From contig CAJNDS010001979.1 of assembly GCA_905221605.1 (NCBI GenBank), positions 25,001 through 72,500 of the forward strand: a stretch of DNA of 47,500 nt, written 5' to 3'. A program made the position numbers and the translations under genes. The notes beneath the pieces were generated by a model that was not told the DNA's origin, did no database searches, and was given only the letters and a program-made list of their open reading frames with translations. This stretch comes from Symbiodinium natans (Eukaryota > Sar > Dinophyceae > Suessiales > Symbiodiniaceae). Positions 1-10,714 of the stretch are shown here, piece after piece. Numbering within the stretch: position 1 is the first letter of the stretch; the number at the start of each line of letters is the position of its first letter.

Positions 1-1
1 T

Positions 2-1528
2 AGCAATTCGTTGTTTGGACAAGGGGTGATACTCATCCCTTGCTCTGACATGGATCAATCTTCCTTGCCCAATCTTATCGCTCCCAGAGTGGCAATTCAA
101 AAAATGTTCTCTAGGGTTCTCGGAAATGTGATTAATGGGCTTGTTGCTCCATCTTGGGGCATCAACAACCTCTTGCAGCAATTGCACTTCAGTTCTTCCA
201 CAAGGAAGGTCGAAATATTGACATTGGGTGAGCGCATCGGCAGCGGCGACAGTAGCAGTTACATGGACAGCAGGTATGACAACATCAGTGCCAGCTAATA
301 CATGTACGATTCCTCTGTATTGCACCGGAATTTTGATGTACTCGAGATCCTGAATAATGTCTTGCATGTCTCCGGTGCAATTGTGAAAGGTGATCTGCAG
401 AGAAACCTCTGTAGAGTTGAAAGGTTGAGTCACCTTCCAAGCAAAGATTTCCTGTGAGTTCTTCACATTGCAAATGTGAAATCTTGCGGCATGCAACGCG
501 AGGCTGTCAGGGATGGTAAGCTGCTTTTGCCGAAGACCCAAGATAGCCTTCTGCAGCTGATAGGGGTCCGCAAAGATCCTCAGATACTTCCCAGGAGCAG
601 TGTGGAACGCATTCATAAGCCTGTGCTGATTGAGAATGCAATGCACTTGAAAGGCTTCATCCTTAGTTCGGGCAGAGTTGATAGCATATGGGAGGTCAAC
701 GAAGTTGACACTATTGCCCGGCATCCCTTCAAGAGGCGCAAAGCGATACCAGACCTGGAGCTCAATTTGTGATTTGCCTTCAGTTTGTTTGAGCACCTTA
801 TCATACATCTCTTCAACCTTCAGCATTAGAGCTTGAAGTTGACTTATGCTGATCTTAGGCGCTCTGAGGCAAACAACACATCGATTCTCCTGATCAGTTA
901 ACGCAACGATGGGTTGCTGTGGCTTCCTAATGTGAGCCAGTCCAAAGTCTCGACTGAGGTGTTTAACTTCCTCGTCAAATATTCCAACAGCGCCAGCGAT
1001 AATGACTTCAGTATTGGCGGCTTCTTGCTTCATGGAAGGCGTTATGGCAATGTAGTAGCAAGTGTGATGGACAGGGTAGCTGCTGGGAATGTAAGTGACC
1101 AAATATACAAGTTCCCGCTTGCCCTGCACTTCAATGGCACCAATAACCGTCAGGCTGTGGATTTGACGAAGGAAGTCTTCATCATAACTCCTGAAGAGTA
1201 CACAGGGGATGTCTGATATGGAAAGTGAGCTGTGTAAATTACTCACGATCGTTATACTCGTCTGTTGTGTAAGACCCTTCCTTAGATTGTGAAGGAAACT
1301 CTTACTAGGGTTGACGAGTAAGATAGATTGGAGCTCTGAGCCCTGCACTTGGCGCAATTCTTGCATGGTTTGTGTAGACACGATGCATCCATCTCTAAGA
1401 TACTCCAGCAAATGTGTTGATGGTGTTCTGGCAAAGAGAGCATCATACTCAGTGAGATGACCCAACAAAAAGTCGGCAAGACACTGAAATGCGCTTCCAT
1501 CGATGTTGCTAATTCGATCTTGCGACAT
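2..1528 (-). CDS. Long uninterrupted hypothetical protein, 5' part, runs off left edge
   Basis: On the minus strand the frame opens at ATG 1528-1526 and stays open for 509 codons to the window edge. An in-frame TAA lies four codons upstream of the ATG, which supports this start. An open frame this long is not expected by chance, so I treat the shorter open frames on both strands here as shadows. The protein begins MSQDRISNIDGSAF and contains a CVVC pair at about residue 236 (near 820), but I recognise no domain, signal peptide or membrane segment. It has no introns, unlike the genes further right, and its base composition is more AT-rich than theirs. It could be a single-exon host gene or part of a mobile or viral-type element. 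That it is coding is seen; its function is unknown. Confidence 0.8.
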   Translation of the reverse strand, partial: MSQDRISNIDGSAFQCLADFLLGHLTEYDALFARTPSTHLLEYLRDGCIVSTQTMQELRQVQGSELQSILLVNPSKSFLHNLRKGLTQQTSITIVSNLHSSLSISDIPCVLFRSYDEDFLRQIHSLTVIGAIEVQGKRELVYLVTYIPSSYPVHHTCYYIAITPSMKQEAANTEVIIAGAVGIFDEEVKHLSRDFGLAHIRKPQQPIVALTDQENRCVVCLRAPKISISQLQALMLKVEEMYDKVLKQTEGKSQIELQVWYRFAPLEGMPGNSVNFVDLPYAINSARTKDEAFQVHCILNQHRLMNAFHTAPGKYLRIFADPYQLQKAILGLRQKQLTIPDSLALHAARFHICNVKNSQEIFAWKVTQPFNSTEVSLQITFHNCTGDMQDIIQDLEYIKIPVQYRGIVHVLAGTDVVIPAVHVTATVAAADALTQCQYFDLPCGRTEVQLLQEVVDAPRWSNKPINHISENPREHFLNCHSGSDKIGQGRLIHVRARDEYHPLSKQRIA

Positions 1529-1605
1529 GGTGCAGATTCCTTACGTCGAAGCTATCCGTACTGCACAATGCGCAAGACAAGGAAGGAAACGGGCGCTCCC
1601 AACTT

Positions 1606-1780
1606 TAATAAAGAAAGGGAACACAACGTAAAGAGTAAGAGAAAAAGAACGGGCGTTCTCAATCTCAAGCAAGTTGCAAGAAAGAGAAGCGTTAGAGAAA
1701 GAGAACGGGCGTTCTCAGTCTCACTTGTAAAGCAAGAAGGAGAAACAAACGGGCTTTCTCAGTCTCAACTTGTTAGAGAA
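1606..1780. repeat. Imperfect direct repeats with a short palindrome upstream of the long ORF
   Basis: Three imperfect copies of a purine-rich stretch each end in a small palindrome of the form GAACGGGCGTTCTC followed by a TCTCA-type tail (around 1649, 1703 and 1750). The block lies just upstream of the start at 1528, where promoter or 5'-UTR sequence would be. The repeat is seen directly; any regulatory role is speculation. Confidence 0.55.
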
Positions 1781-1799
1781 AGGTGGCAGGACAACTAAG

Positions 1800-2980
1800 G
1801 GCTCAGTTGACGCAAATTTGAGCGCTCAATCCACAAAGAAGACTGAAAGGAGAGCCAATGCAGCTTGCAAAGTGTTTACAGTGCAAAATCCAAAGCCAAG
1901 CTTTGATTCTTCTTGCAAGCGGGCGCTCACAAGAAACTGCGCAATGCTAAGAAGCCCCAGCTACACAGCAAACACAGCACCAAGCACCTACGCCTCCAGG
2001 CTGTCCTAGAGAGGGCTGCTACCCAGTGTAGGGTTCCAAGCAAAGCCAAACCTTTAGCTACGGACTCCCACCCCTTCCACGGCGTCCCCTAGTGGCTTAA
2101 CCACCTCGAGCAATGCGGCCTAAGAGAGTACGGACTTTTGATCAATTTTTCCGCCCCTTATCTTGGATTTCAGATTCTCTAGGTTTTGTTCCAAGGCCTA
2201 AAGCAGCAGAGGCTTGCACTCTTGCACACTGAGAAAAACAGCGGAAACCACAAAATGCACATTCTTATGGATGTCTTTAAGTTTAGATTGCAATTTTTTT
2301 CGCAGCATTGCTATGGATGACGGGCAGCTCAGTGATTGGTGCCAGTAGTTTCTTGTTTGCATTGGTCTACCTTGCTGGCCCTTGCGTTAAGTCCGTGAAG
2401 AGCAATGAGAACCTTATGCTGGCGGTTTCTTCCTGCTTAGAAGCGAGCACTGACAACACTTAGGCAACGTTTGTTATGGCAAAGTGCCAGCGCTTGAAGG
2501 GCTGCATTATTTGCTTGTGCTGAATTGTCCTTCCTTGGAGCAAAGCCATCCTGTGGCCGTCCATCACTCCGCCTCCGTTCCCCTACCCCCGACAAGAAGG
2601 GTTGAAACAGTTGAAACTGCGATTTGTTCTTCCATCTGTACATTGATGCATCGCTTGGTGGTGTCGAGAAGGCATTCTTTTTAACTCTTCCCAAATCGTT
2701 GTGAATTGGTTCGCTAAGTATGTTAAGAGTGATCTTCTCTTCTTCTCAATCTTGAAGAAAACAATGGTTTTTTTTTGCAAAATGGAAGTCTGGGCGGCAA
2801 TTTAAATCTTTTGATGTTTTACTGTTTTTGTAATAACAAAAGCAACGTGGCTGCGTTGATTGCATGCAAGTCCAACTTACCTCTTTTAAAGGCACATAAT
2901 TTGAAATTGTGGTTTGAAGGAAGCCTGGCTGCCAAGGGCTTCGAATCCTCCAGAAGTGTCTTGATGGCTTGTCGGCGGCC
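1800..2980. other. No gene recognised
   Basis: About 1.2 kb with only short open frames on both strands. None has convincing splice sites, a recognisable motif or a sequence that reads like protein over more than about 40 residues. I see no tRNA-like cloverleaf or tandem repeat. It may be intergenic, or the 3' flank of the minus-strand gene ending at 2981. Confidence 0.5.
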
Positions 2981-3328
2981 CTAGTCTCCAAAGTGTTTGA
3001 CTGGGAGAGAAGGATCTTCAGCAACATCATTTCCCGCGGTGCCATTGAAACCCGCGCCAATACTGGCCAGCTGTTGCATCGAATACATCCAAATCGAACC
3101 TGCTAACCCTGCCCAGAGCCAAGCACATGGATTAGTGCAAATTGCTCTTGGGTCTTTGTCATAGGAGCACCAGGCAGTAGAAAACAAATCCTTGTCTTGC
3201 CTTACCGGTCAGCTTGCTCTTTACACGGCGCACGGTAATGACGAGTTGGTGCAGCTCTATCAAAGCTGCGGACAGGCTGACTGCGGGAGCTACAGCTTTG
3301 ATCCAAGCCGTATTGTGCGAATCGTAAC
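2981..3328 (-). CDS. Last two exons of an unrecognised minus-strand gene
   Basis: Two minus-strand exons join in frame through a canonical GT-AG intron. The upstream exon is 3328-3206, preceded by a pyrimidine-rich stretch ending CCCAG and followed by a GTAAGG donor. The final exon is 3108-2981, preceded by GGGCAG and ending in TAG. The upstream exon ends with one base of a codon and the last exon supplies the other two, so phase is preserved. The upstream exon reads GYDSHNTAWIKAVAPAV and so on, and the protein ends SLPVKHFGD. Residues around the join are moderately hydrophobic. I could not find the preceding exon and recognise no family. The in-frame splice is the main support. Confidence 0.6.
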
Positions 3329-3520
3329 CTGGGAGCAGCAGGGAGCAAAATTGCAAATCTGAACCTTTGAGACCTTTGCGATTTTGAGAGGACTTGGTCT
3401 GTGGGAAGCATGGGTGGACAACATTTGTTTAACACGGGGCCACCTGGAGCCACCAAATTTGGTCCTGGAAGTGCGCGGTTTCGATTTACCGTGTGCTTTG
3501 CGCGATTTTCCAATGGCCGA

Positions 3521-3745
3521 GCATCCATGTCTGCACGATGCTAACGTCCGTGTTACCAGCGCGTCCATGTTGACACGATGATAATTGGTAACGTACGTGT
3601 TACGAGAGCATCCATGTCCGCAGGAAACGTTTGCGTGCATGGCCAGAGCATCCATGTCTGCACGACGATAACGTCCCTGTTGAGCATTTATGTCCGCGTG
3701 ATGATAGCGTCCGTGTTACGAGAGCATCCATGTCCGCTTGAGCCC
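3521..3745. repeat. Degenerate minisatellite of about 50-60 bp units
   Basis: The phrase GCATCCATGTCYGCACGA, followed by a TAACGTCCGTGTTAC-like phrase, recurs about four to five times with substitutions and small length changes (near 3520, 3605, 3646, 3680 and 3723). Divergence between copies is high. There are no uniform spacers, so it is not a CRISPR array. It directly precedes the triplet-repeat tract. Confidence 0.7.
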
Positions 3746-3897
3746 AGCGGTGAACTCCGCTCAGTGTCTTCCATGTCAAAAAAAACAAGATAAGAGGAAC
3801 TCTGCCAATCACCTGCCATCAGCTGAAAACACTGTAAAACGCACGCTTTTCCTCCCACTCCTGCGCAACCAACACACCGTCGCGTACGTAACCAGCG

Positions 3898-3950
3898 CCT
3901 ACTACTACTACCATTACTACTACTACTACTACTACTACTACCACTACTAT

Positions 3951-4035
<85 letters not shown>

Positions 4036-4231
4036 ACGACTACGACTATGACTACGATTTACGACTACGACTACGACTCCAACGACTACGACTACGACTA
4101 CTACGACGACGACTACGGCTACGGCTACGACTACGACTACGACTACGACTACTACGACGACGGCTACTACTACGACGACTACTACTACGACTACTACTAC
4201 GACTACTACTGCGACTACGACTGCTACTACG

Positions 4232-4289
<58 letters not shown>

Positions 4290-4301
4290 GTACGACTACT
4301 A

Positions 4302-4392
<91 letters not shown>

Positions 4393-4422
4393 CTACTACT
4401 ACTACTACTGCTAGTACTTCTC

Positions 4423-4458
<36 letters not shown>

Positions 4459-4509
4459 TTACTATTATTATTACAACAACAACAACAACTACTACTACTA
4501 CTACTACTT

Positions 4510-4545
<36 letters not shown>

Positions 4546-4617
4546 TTACTACCATTACTATTATTATTATTATTATTATTACGACTACTACTACTACTAC
4601 TACTGCTAGTACTTCTC

Positions 4618-4674
<57 letters not shown>

Positions 4675-4737
4675 TTACTATTATTATTACAACAACAACA
4701 ACAACAACAACAACAACTACTACTACTACTACTACTT

Positions 4738-4779
<42 letters not shown>

Positions 4780-4811
4780 TTACTACCATTACTATTATTA
4801 TTATTATTACG

Positions 4812-4844
<33 letters not shown>

Positions 4845-4960
4845 GCTACTACTTCTCCTACTGCTACTCCTACAACAACTACTCCTGCTCCTACTACTAC
4901 AAATACTAATACTATTACAACAATAGATACAACTATTACGACTCCGACAACGACTCTGGC
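3898..4960. repeat. Compound TAC/CTA triplet-repeat tract of about 1.06 kb
   Basis: Nearly every base belongs to a TAC/CTA triplet run. About 3898-4010 is (TAC)n; about 4010-4240 is dominated by the hexamer TACGAC and variants; about 4240-4400 is (CTA)n; 4400-4950 alternates CTA, ATT, ACA and CTACTT blocks. The last part repeats a compound motif starting TGCTAGTACTTCTCC near 4409, again near 4603 and, as a variant, near 4842, so it is a higher-order repeat. A 455-codon plus frame and long minus frames cross it, but they are low-complexity Tyr, Leu, Thr, Val or Ser runs caused by triplet periodicity. I do not call them genes. Confidence 0.95.
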
Positions 4961-5369
4961 CACTTGTTCTGCCCGGTGCGCTCCGACCTGCTACGACTTG
5001 CACTGGTTTTCTGCGCAGACACAAAAACTTCTGTTTTTGTGTGTCAGCCATTTGAATCTGAATCTTTTTGTGCATCCAAAAATTCAGAGTCTGACCAAAA
5101 TTTGAAAAACGTGTTTTTCAATTTTTGGAAAAAAAACAACCTGAGAAAACAATAAAGATGGCTTTCTTGTTTCAAGAGAAGTTTAGTCGAAGTTTTTTTG
5201 ACAAATTGAAAAAGTTCACACGCGACTAAACAAGTCAAAATCAATTGTTTCAATCTTGTTGAAAAATCAATGACTTGTTTATGTTATCGAGCGATGCGCC
5301 AATCGCAGCTTTCATGGGGTCAAGTGTAGTCAGAGACCGATGGGGCAGCTTAGCTAGGACATACGCCTC
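4961..5369. other. AT-rich spacer before the retroelement
   Basis: Roughly 400 bases with A- and T-rich runs (about 5080-5280) between the triplet tract and the first recognisable retroelement frame. No gene was seen. If the element has a 5' terminal repeat it should lie here, but I found no copy here of the sequences flanking or separating the 3' direct repeats at 10271-10916. Confidence 0.5.
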
Positions 5370-6753
5370 ATGAAGGAGGGAAGTTCGGTTTTTGCTCCGG
5401 TGGGCAAGTCTTTCTCTGGTCCACCCTGGCGGCAAGCTCTCATCGTCCAGAAACTGGATTCTGAAAGATGGCTGCTAGTGGTGAGGGTAGAAGGCCCAAC
5501 CACAGACCAAGAAGGCAGTTTCGAGCTGGAAGAAGGAAGGACTTTCATGGTGGTGGAAGGGAGCACTCCGAGCATGGGAAAGCATGCCAGGATCCATTTC
5601 TGGCCTTGGAGGTCCAAACAGCTTCTCTGCAAGCAGCGGCGTCCGAGTTTCTGAGCAGCCACCACGACCTGGTCTTCACCACGGCGTCGGAAGAGGCGGG
5701 CCCGTCGACGAGAACAGTTGGTTCCCTGCCAGTGGCCAAGCGTTCTTCGAAAGTCGAGTCGGACAGCGACTCAAGCGAGGGCGAGGTCGATCTCCTGGAC
5801 GACTTGAAAAGGATGCAAAAGAGCTGGCAAGGACGGGGTACCAACGACAACGACAGCTCAAGCGATGCCAAGGTCGCGGCGAAGCTAACAAAGAAAGAAA
5901 AGCACAAGAAGCAGAAGAAGAAGTGCGCGCTCTTGGAGTCCAAAGACCAGCGGGCGAGTCGAAAGACAGCAGACGAAGAGGACAGCTTGCTGCAGAAGTT
6001 GGCGGGCGGCTCGTCAGCAGACACGTTGCAGACACTGGCTGCACTTGGAGTTTTCAAGCAGCTGCGCGGGCGTTCAAGAAGGAAAAGCAAAGACTCCAGC
6101 TCATCAAGTTCAAGCCGACAGAGGACGGCGTCGAGTTCGAGCGGAAGTCTCAGAGGACACAAAGCTACTGGAGTCGCCAAAGCTGTGGGAAACTTCAGAA
6201 GATGGAAGCGCAGTCTCAAGAAGCACCCAGTGAAGCATGTCCGCCGCTACGTGAAGCAGGTGGAGCACGACTTGGGGGGGTGACAGATGGCCTGCCATAC
6301 CAGCTGACAGACCATGGCCGAAAGATAACTTGGAATCGACAGAAGTCACTTCAGCGGGTCTACTACTTGCTCGGGGCGATCCTGGAGAGGCAACTCCGAG
6401 GGCAGCCAGAGCAAGCCGCTTTGCTCACGGTGCAGTCTTTGCGAGCCATCCATCAGGTGGTGATCGACGAAGGCGACTGGTCCCTAGCATGGCTGCTGAC
6501 AGGACTGGACGATCCATTCTCTCGACGCAAGTTCGGGGGGGAGGAAGAATCTCTGGAAACCATAGCAGCCTTCCTCAAAGCTTCTCAGGACTTGGAGAGG
6601 CGAACCAAGACTTGGAACCAGAACGCGGACAATGCCGAGACAGAGCTGCGGGGCCGAGTGCCCGACCGTGCAGAAGGAGACTTCAAGGGCCGCCCTCCGA
6701 AAGGAGGCCGTGGCAAAGGAAAGAATTCCGACCCTGTGAGAGCGGACGCCTGA
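5370..6753 (+). pseudogene. Gag-like region of the retroelement, frame-shifted
   Basis: Three frames must be joined to read this region. The frame opening at 5370 (MKEGSSVFAPVGKSF) gives way near 5600 to one rich in Ser, Asp, Glu and Lys (5600-6275), with clusters such as ESDSDSSEGEVDLL and KKEKHKKQKKK. At a run of seven G (6275-6281) that frame meets TGA, but the next frame continues the protein-like sequence (YQLTDHGRKITW, then LLTGLDDPFSRRKFGG) into a Gly/Lys-rich tail (GGRGKGKNS) and a TGA at 6751-6753. The charged N-terminus and GK-rich tail fit a nucleic-acid-binding Gag. The shifts could be decay, assembly indels in homopolymers or programmed slippage; decay or error seems likeliest because there are several. 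Confidence 0.6.
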
Positions 6754-7852
6754 AGCCGCAAGCCAAGCAGGCTGAGGGTGATATCCATAATTTGGTAGAT
6801 CTGCTAAATAAGCATCATGGATCTTTTGCAAGGTTTTACAAATGTTATTCTTCTTGCTGTAATAAGCTAGAGGAGGGGACCAAGCCATCACCTCAGACTG
6901 GTGACTGCATGTTTCCGTCTCTGTTGCGCCTAAGAGAGTTCGGCAGCCTCTCTAGGAAAAGCAAGTGGCGTCAGCGCCAGAAGGGACGAGGCGTGACTCA
7001 ACAGGCCACGCTTTGGTGTCAAGTGTTATGGGCTTACTTCAGCTTCCTCGAAGCGGGGTGCCCTGCTACGCTCAACAAGGCTGAGAGCTGGTGCCGTAGA
7101 GCCTTGGCTCAGCCCTGGTCAGCCTTGCACCAGAGTCACGCTTCTTCAGTGTTTAAGGAGGTTCTTGAATTCTGCAGCCTCGAGGTCGCCCAGATCCCGG
7201 GTAGAGGCATCAAGAAAGCCATGGAATTAGTTGAACTACAGAAGAGCTTCGTCTTCGCCATCGTCGCATCGGCTTGGCGTGGGATTTCGTGAAGACGCGG
7301 CATTCCACCCGAGCTTGGGTTCCTGACAATTGTGTGGATTGCTTCCGTGTGCTATCGGACCATGTTTTAGGCTCGGCAGTAGCCGGACTTCGGAGTGCTT
7401 CAGGCCAAGGCCCCACCTGGTCCTTGGTGTTGAGCTATGAGCAAGAGCTTCGCAAAGCCGCGTATCGCTACATTCGTGACGGTCAGTGCAAAGACTTGCG
7501 TGCTGCTCTTGAGAAGGCGTGTGATGCCCCGGAGGTTTTGACCACACACTTTATCGTCCCGTTCACCTTGGGCAAGGCCGAGGATCCTGTGGATATGCCC
7601 GACTTGACAAAGGTGCCTTGGCTGCATCATGGAAAAGGTGGCAAGGGCAAAGGTGGCGGCAAAGCTCCGGATTGGGGGCGGCAATGGGGGAAGTCTAACA
7701 AGACTCCTGATGGCAGGGCTCTATGCTTCAAGTTCAACGATCCTTCCTGCCGTTTCGCGCATGTGTGCTGGCGCTGCTTTGGGAAGCATTCTTTCCAGAA
7801 GTGCAAGTTCCGTAAAGCTCCCCCGAGCACGGGGACTGCCCAAGTTGACTGA
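6754..7852 (+). pseudogene. Upstream pol segment with CCCH/knuckle-like Cys/His region
   Basis: Protein-like sequence continues in one frame from about 6755 to 7290 (containing GDCMFPSLLRLREF and WCQVLWAYFSFLEAG) and then shifts to the frame that runs to TGA 7850-7852. The second part contains WSLVLSYEQELRKAAYRYI, a GKGGKGKGGGK linker and a Cys/His segment (CFKFNDPSCRFAHVCWRCF, then a His and a Cys) resembling a CCCH finger plus zinc knuckle, as found near RT in related dinoflagellate elements. The first part has the same general layout as the start of the second RT element at the right edge (FPSLLRLREF here, FPLPQLHDARF there). The probable role is RNA or cDNA binding; this is inferred from the Cys/His pattern. 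Confidence 0.6.
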
Positions 7853-10208
7853 ATGCAAGTTTCTTCCTCCTCTGGCCCGCTGCTGCCTGAAGGGGGGTCG
7901 GTTGCGCAGCGTGCAGTTGCTGATCCTGGCAAGCGAAAGTCTGTGGCCACTGCAGATGAGGCCGTGTCTGGTGATGAAGAGGAACTTTGGAACAATATCT
8001 TTCCCAGCCGTGCCTACTCTGGCCTAGAGTATGAAGAAGGAGGCGACGGTATTCGCATCGCTGGTTTGCGAGGGACAGGGCCACCGCTGTACTGTCGTAT
8101 GGGTGGTGCACGGAAGCCTTTCACCGATGGTTGCGGTCTGTGCTCCCCTGGTCGATGGCCTCCCTCTGCCAGGCAGGATGCTTACGAGAATGTGAAGTTG
8201 TCCTTCCATCAGCGCCTTGCGACAAAGCTGCATAACTTTGTGGGCGCAAAGCTCAATGTGCGTGACTTGGCGTTTAAGCTTGCTGCAGGTGTTGTCAAGG
8301 AGGCCCCCTTCAGTGACGAAATGCTGGAGGAAGGCAGAAGCATCATCTGGAAGGAGCTTCGTGATGCGGGATGCCAGCTACCTGTAGAGGAGAAGAGCCC
8401 TGGTCAGCCCTTCTACCTCGCGGCCATCGAGGAACTGCTACGGCTGGCTGGGGATCCAGATTCTGCTGCGTTTTACACAAGTCAAGACTCCTTTGCGAAA
8501 GGAGTGCGCCTAGGTGTCGGTGTGGAGCTGCCACGCGTGCCTGCTGTTTTCACTGCCAAGGAACGATGGAGGACCTACCCAGATGGTCCTGACGGGACGG
8601 TGCTTCGGGACAACTATGTATCCGCTAAAGAACATGCAGCAGAAGTGCAAAAACAGTTTGAGATCGAAGCGGAGCTTGGTCGAGACGGACTTGGAGGCTG
8701 CGTGCAGGGAGCTCGGCGAAGTGTCAGTCGCCTCACTTGGAGCCATCGAGAAGAAAGATGGATCCTACAGGGTGACCCATGACGCAACGCATGGCCTGTC
8801 TGTCAACAGTATGATAAAGGTTCGGGATCAGATGCGCTGCCCTGGGGCCGGAGACCTTCGGCGAGCTTTGCAGACTTTGCCTACAGCGTACTTCGCCCTC
8901 TCAGGGGATGTGGCGCGTGCCCATCGCCTCGTAAAGATTGCAAAGCGGGACTGGAAGCATCTTTGCTGTCGCACTGGCACCAAGAGAGATGACGTAATAT
9001 GGGTGAACTGCGTGGGTACCTTTGGTGTCTCGTCAGCTGCGTACCACTGGTGTCGTCTGATGTCAGGACTTGGGCGCTCTGCGTTCTTCTTGTTCGGCAA
9101 GTTCGGCTGGATGCAACTTGTTTACGTCGACGATCTTCTCTGGCTCGTCGGCGACAAAGGCGGCATTGAAAAGCTGATCACAGTGATCTTTTACTACTCA
9201 GCACTGGGGTTGCCGTTTGCTTGGAAGAAGTTTTCAGGTGGCCTCGTGTGCAAGTGGGTCGGTTTCGAGTTGACACTGGCTGAGAGAGCCTTAGGACTCA
9301 CTGAGGGAAGGGCAAAATGGATAATCTCCTGGGTGTCGCATACTGTGGATGCTGGTGCAGTTCGAATGGCAGATTTTCGCGCAGTGCTCGGCAGGCTTTC
9401 GTTTGCATTCACTGTACTTCCCAACTTCCGACCGCTCTTGGGACCGTTGTATGCCTGGAGTGCAGCGATGGGATCCTTCCACAGTCTTCCCTTGCCAAAG
9501 CTGGTGGTCGTGCTCTTGAACTTCTTGAAGGCTTCGCTAGAAAGACTTGGGAGAAATGCGGCAGTCGCCGACCACTGTGATGCAGAAAGAGAGCTCTTTC
9601 GGACGGATGCCCGGGCCGAAGGCGACGAGGTGTGGATCGGGGGCTTCGCGTTAGACAATGGCACGTTGTCAGAGTGCCGCTGGTTTGCCGAGCGCATCTC
9701 GCACAACACAGGCAAATGGCTCTTTCTGGCCGGAGAGTCCTATCGTGCCATTGCATCTTTGGAGCTTCTCGCGACCTTGACAGCAGTAGTACTCTTTGGC
9801 GTTCCAGGGGGTCAACATCTTGGCTGTGCTTGCTCAGCTAGCACCGACAATCGCGGCAACGCCTTTGCCGTCTCAAAGTTGATGACGACGAAATTTCCCC
9901 TATGTGCCTTTTTATTGGAACTCGCCATGCAGCTTCAGATGAAGTCGTCAGAGCTGCAGTTGAGATGGCTTCCCAGGCTCCAGAATGTCGAAGCAGACCG
10001 GCTCACTAATGGTGATTTCACCGGCTTCAGCGATCATAAGCGGTTGCGGTTTTCGGTGGATGAGTTTAGTGGCATTTTGCTTTCGGACATGCTTGACTTG
10101 GGCTCCGATCTCTATGGCTCGATCAGGGAGGCCAAGACGAAGGGCAAGCTGCGGATTCCTAAGACGCGCAGAGAAGACACGCTCAAATGCAGAGATCCTT
10201 GGATGTAG
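7853..10208 (+). pseudogene. Reverse transcriptase-RNase H of the retroelement, one frameshift
   Basis: The frame opens with ATG immediately after the preceding stop (TGAATG at 7850-7855) and runs to about 8690. A shift of the kind a one-base insertion causes then moves it to the frame that ends at TAG 10206-10208. Motifs seen: VASLGAIEKKDGSYRVTHD (RT fingers), LSGDVARAH (motif A, Asp at 8907) and YVDD (motif C, 9123-9134). RNase H residues follow: Asp in RTDARAEGDE (9606), Glu in ASLELLATLTAV (9762), Asp in STDNRGN (9846) and Asp in NVEADRLTN. All catalytic residues are intact although the frame is broken, so loss of function is recent, or the shift is an assembly error or recoding site. It would copy element RNA to DNA and remove the RNA strand. 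No integrase or recombinase follows. Confidence 0.85.
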
Positions 10209-10270
10209 GTGCTCAGGCCTGTTCAGACCGCTGCTTCTTGGGTTTTGGCTGCTGCTTGCTCTTCGAGAGT

Positions 10271-10472
10271 GGCAGTGGTTTGCAGCAGCAGCTGTGTCGA
10301 TTTATCAGCATCGGAGCTGATGTCATCTTGTTTCAGAGTTCCAGAGCTCTGTGCGATCCACCGATGGAAAAGAGCGGGAGTCCTCTGCAAGGGTGCCTCT
10401 TCGGTTTGCCGGGTTTGGTCCCGGGGGCTTGGTTGGTTTTGTGGGCTTCGTTTTCTTTGCTGCACGGTAGGA
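10271..10472 (+). repeat. 3' direct repeat, copy 1 (202 bp)
   Basis: Starts GGCAGTGGTTTGCAGCAGC and ends GCTGCACGGTAGGA, 62 bp after the RNase H stop. It matches copy 2 at 10715-10916 with a single substitution seen (CCAGAG here, CCTGAG there). The pair could be the B1/B2 part of DIRS/Ngaro-style split repeats or a local duplication. Confidence 0.9.
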
Positions 10473-10714
10473 ACCCGCGGGGTGAACACTTGCTGGGCAC
10501 GAAGTGGGATCCGGGAGTGCGTTGTGTGCAGGGTAGGCTTTGCTGGCGCATTGTAGGCATTACGTTGCTGCAGTTGCATGTTGCTTAACATGTGTACGTG
10601 CGACAGTTGTCCGAGTGTGTCACTGTGTGGGGTCGAGTGGTCTTGCTCGAGTGACTGCAGTGCCTTCGGACGGCATTCTTGTTTTCCCTCCCTCCCGCCC
10701 TGTGTCTGCAGGGG

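Noticed and set aside
914-1216. 100-codon plus-strand ORF
   Set aside because: Antisense shadow of the 509-codon minus-strand frame.
3521-3745. CRISPR-like repeats
   Set aside because: Copies are diverged, spacing is irregular and the genome is eukaryotic; it is a degenerate minisatellite.
3738-5105. 455-codon plus-strand open frame through the triplet tract
   Set aside because: Composition is forced by triplet repeats (Tyr, Leu, Thr runs); all frames are open for the same reason. No normal protein sequence was seen on either side.
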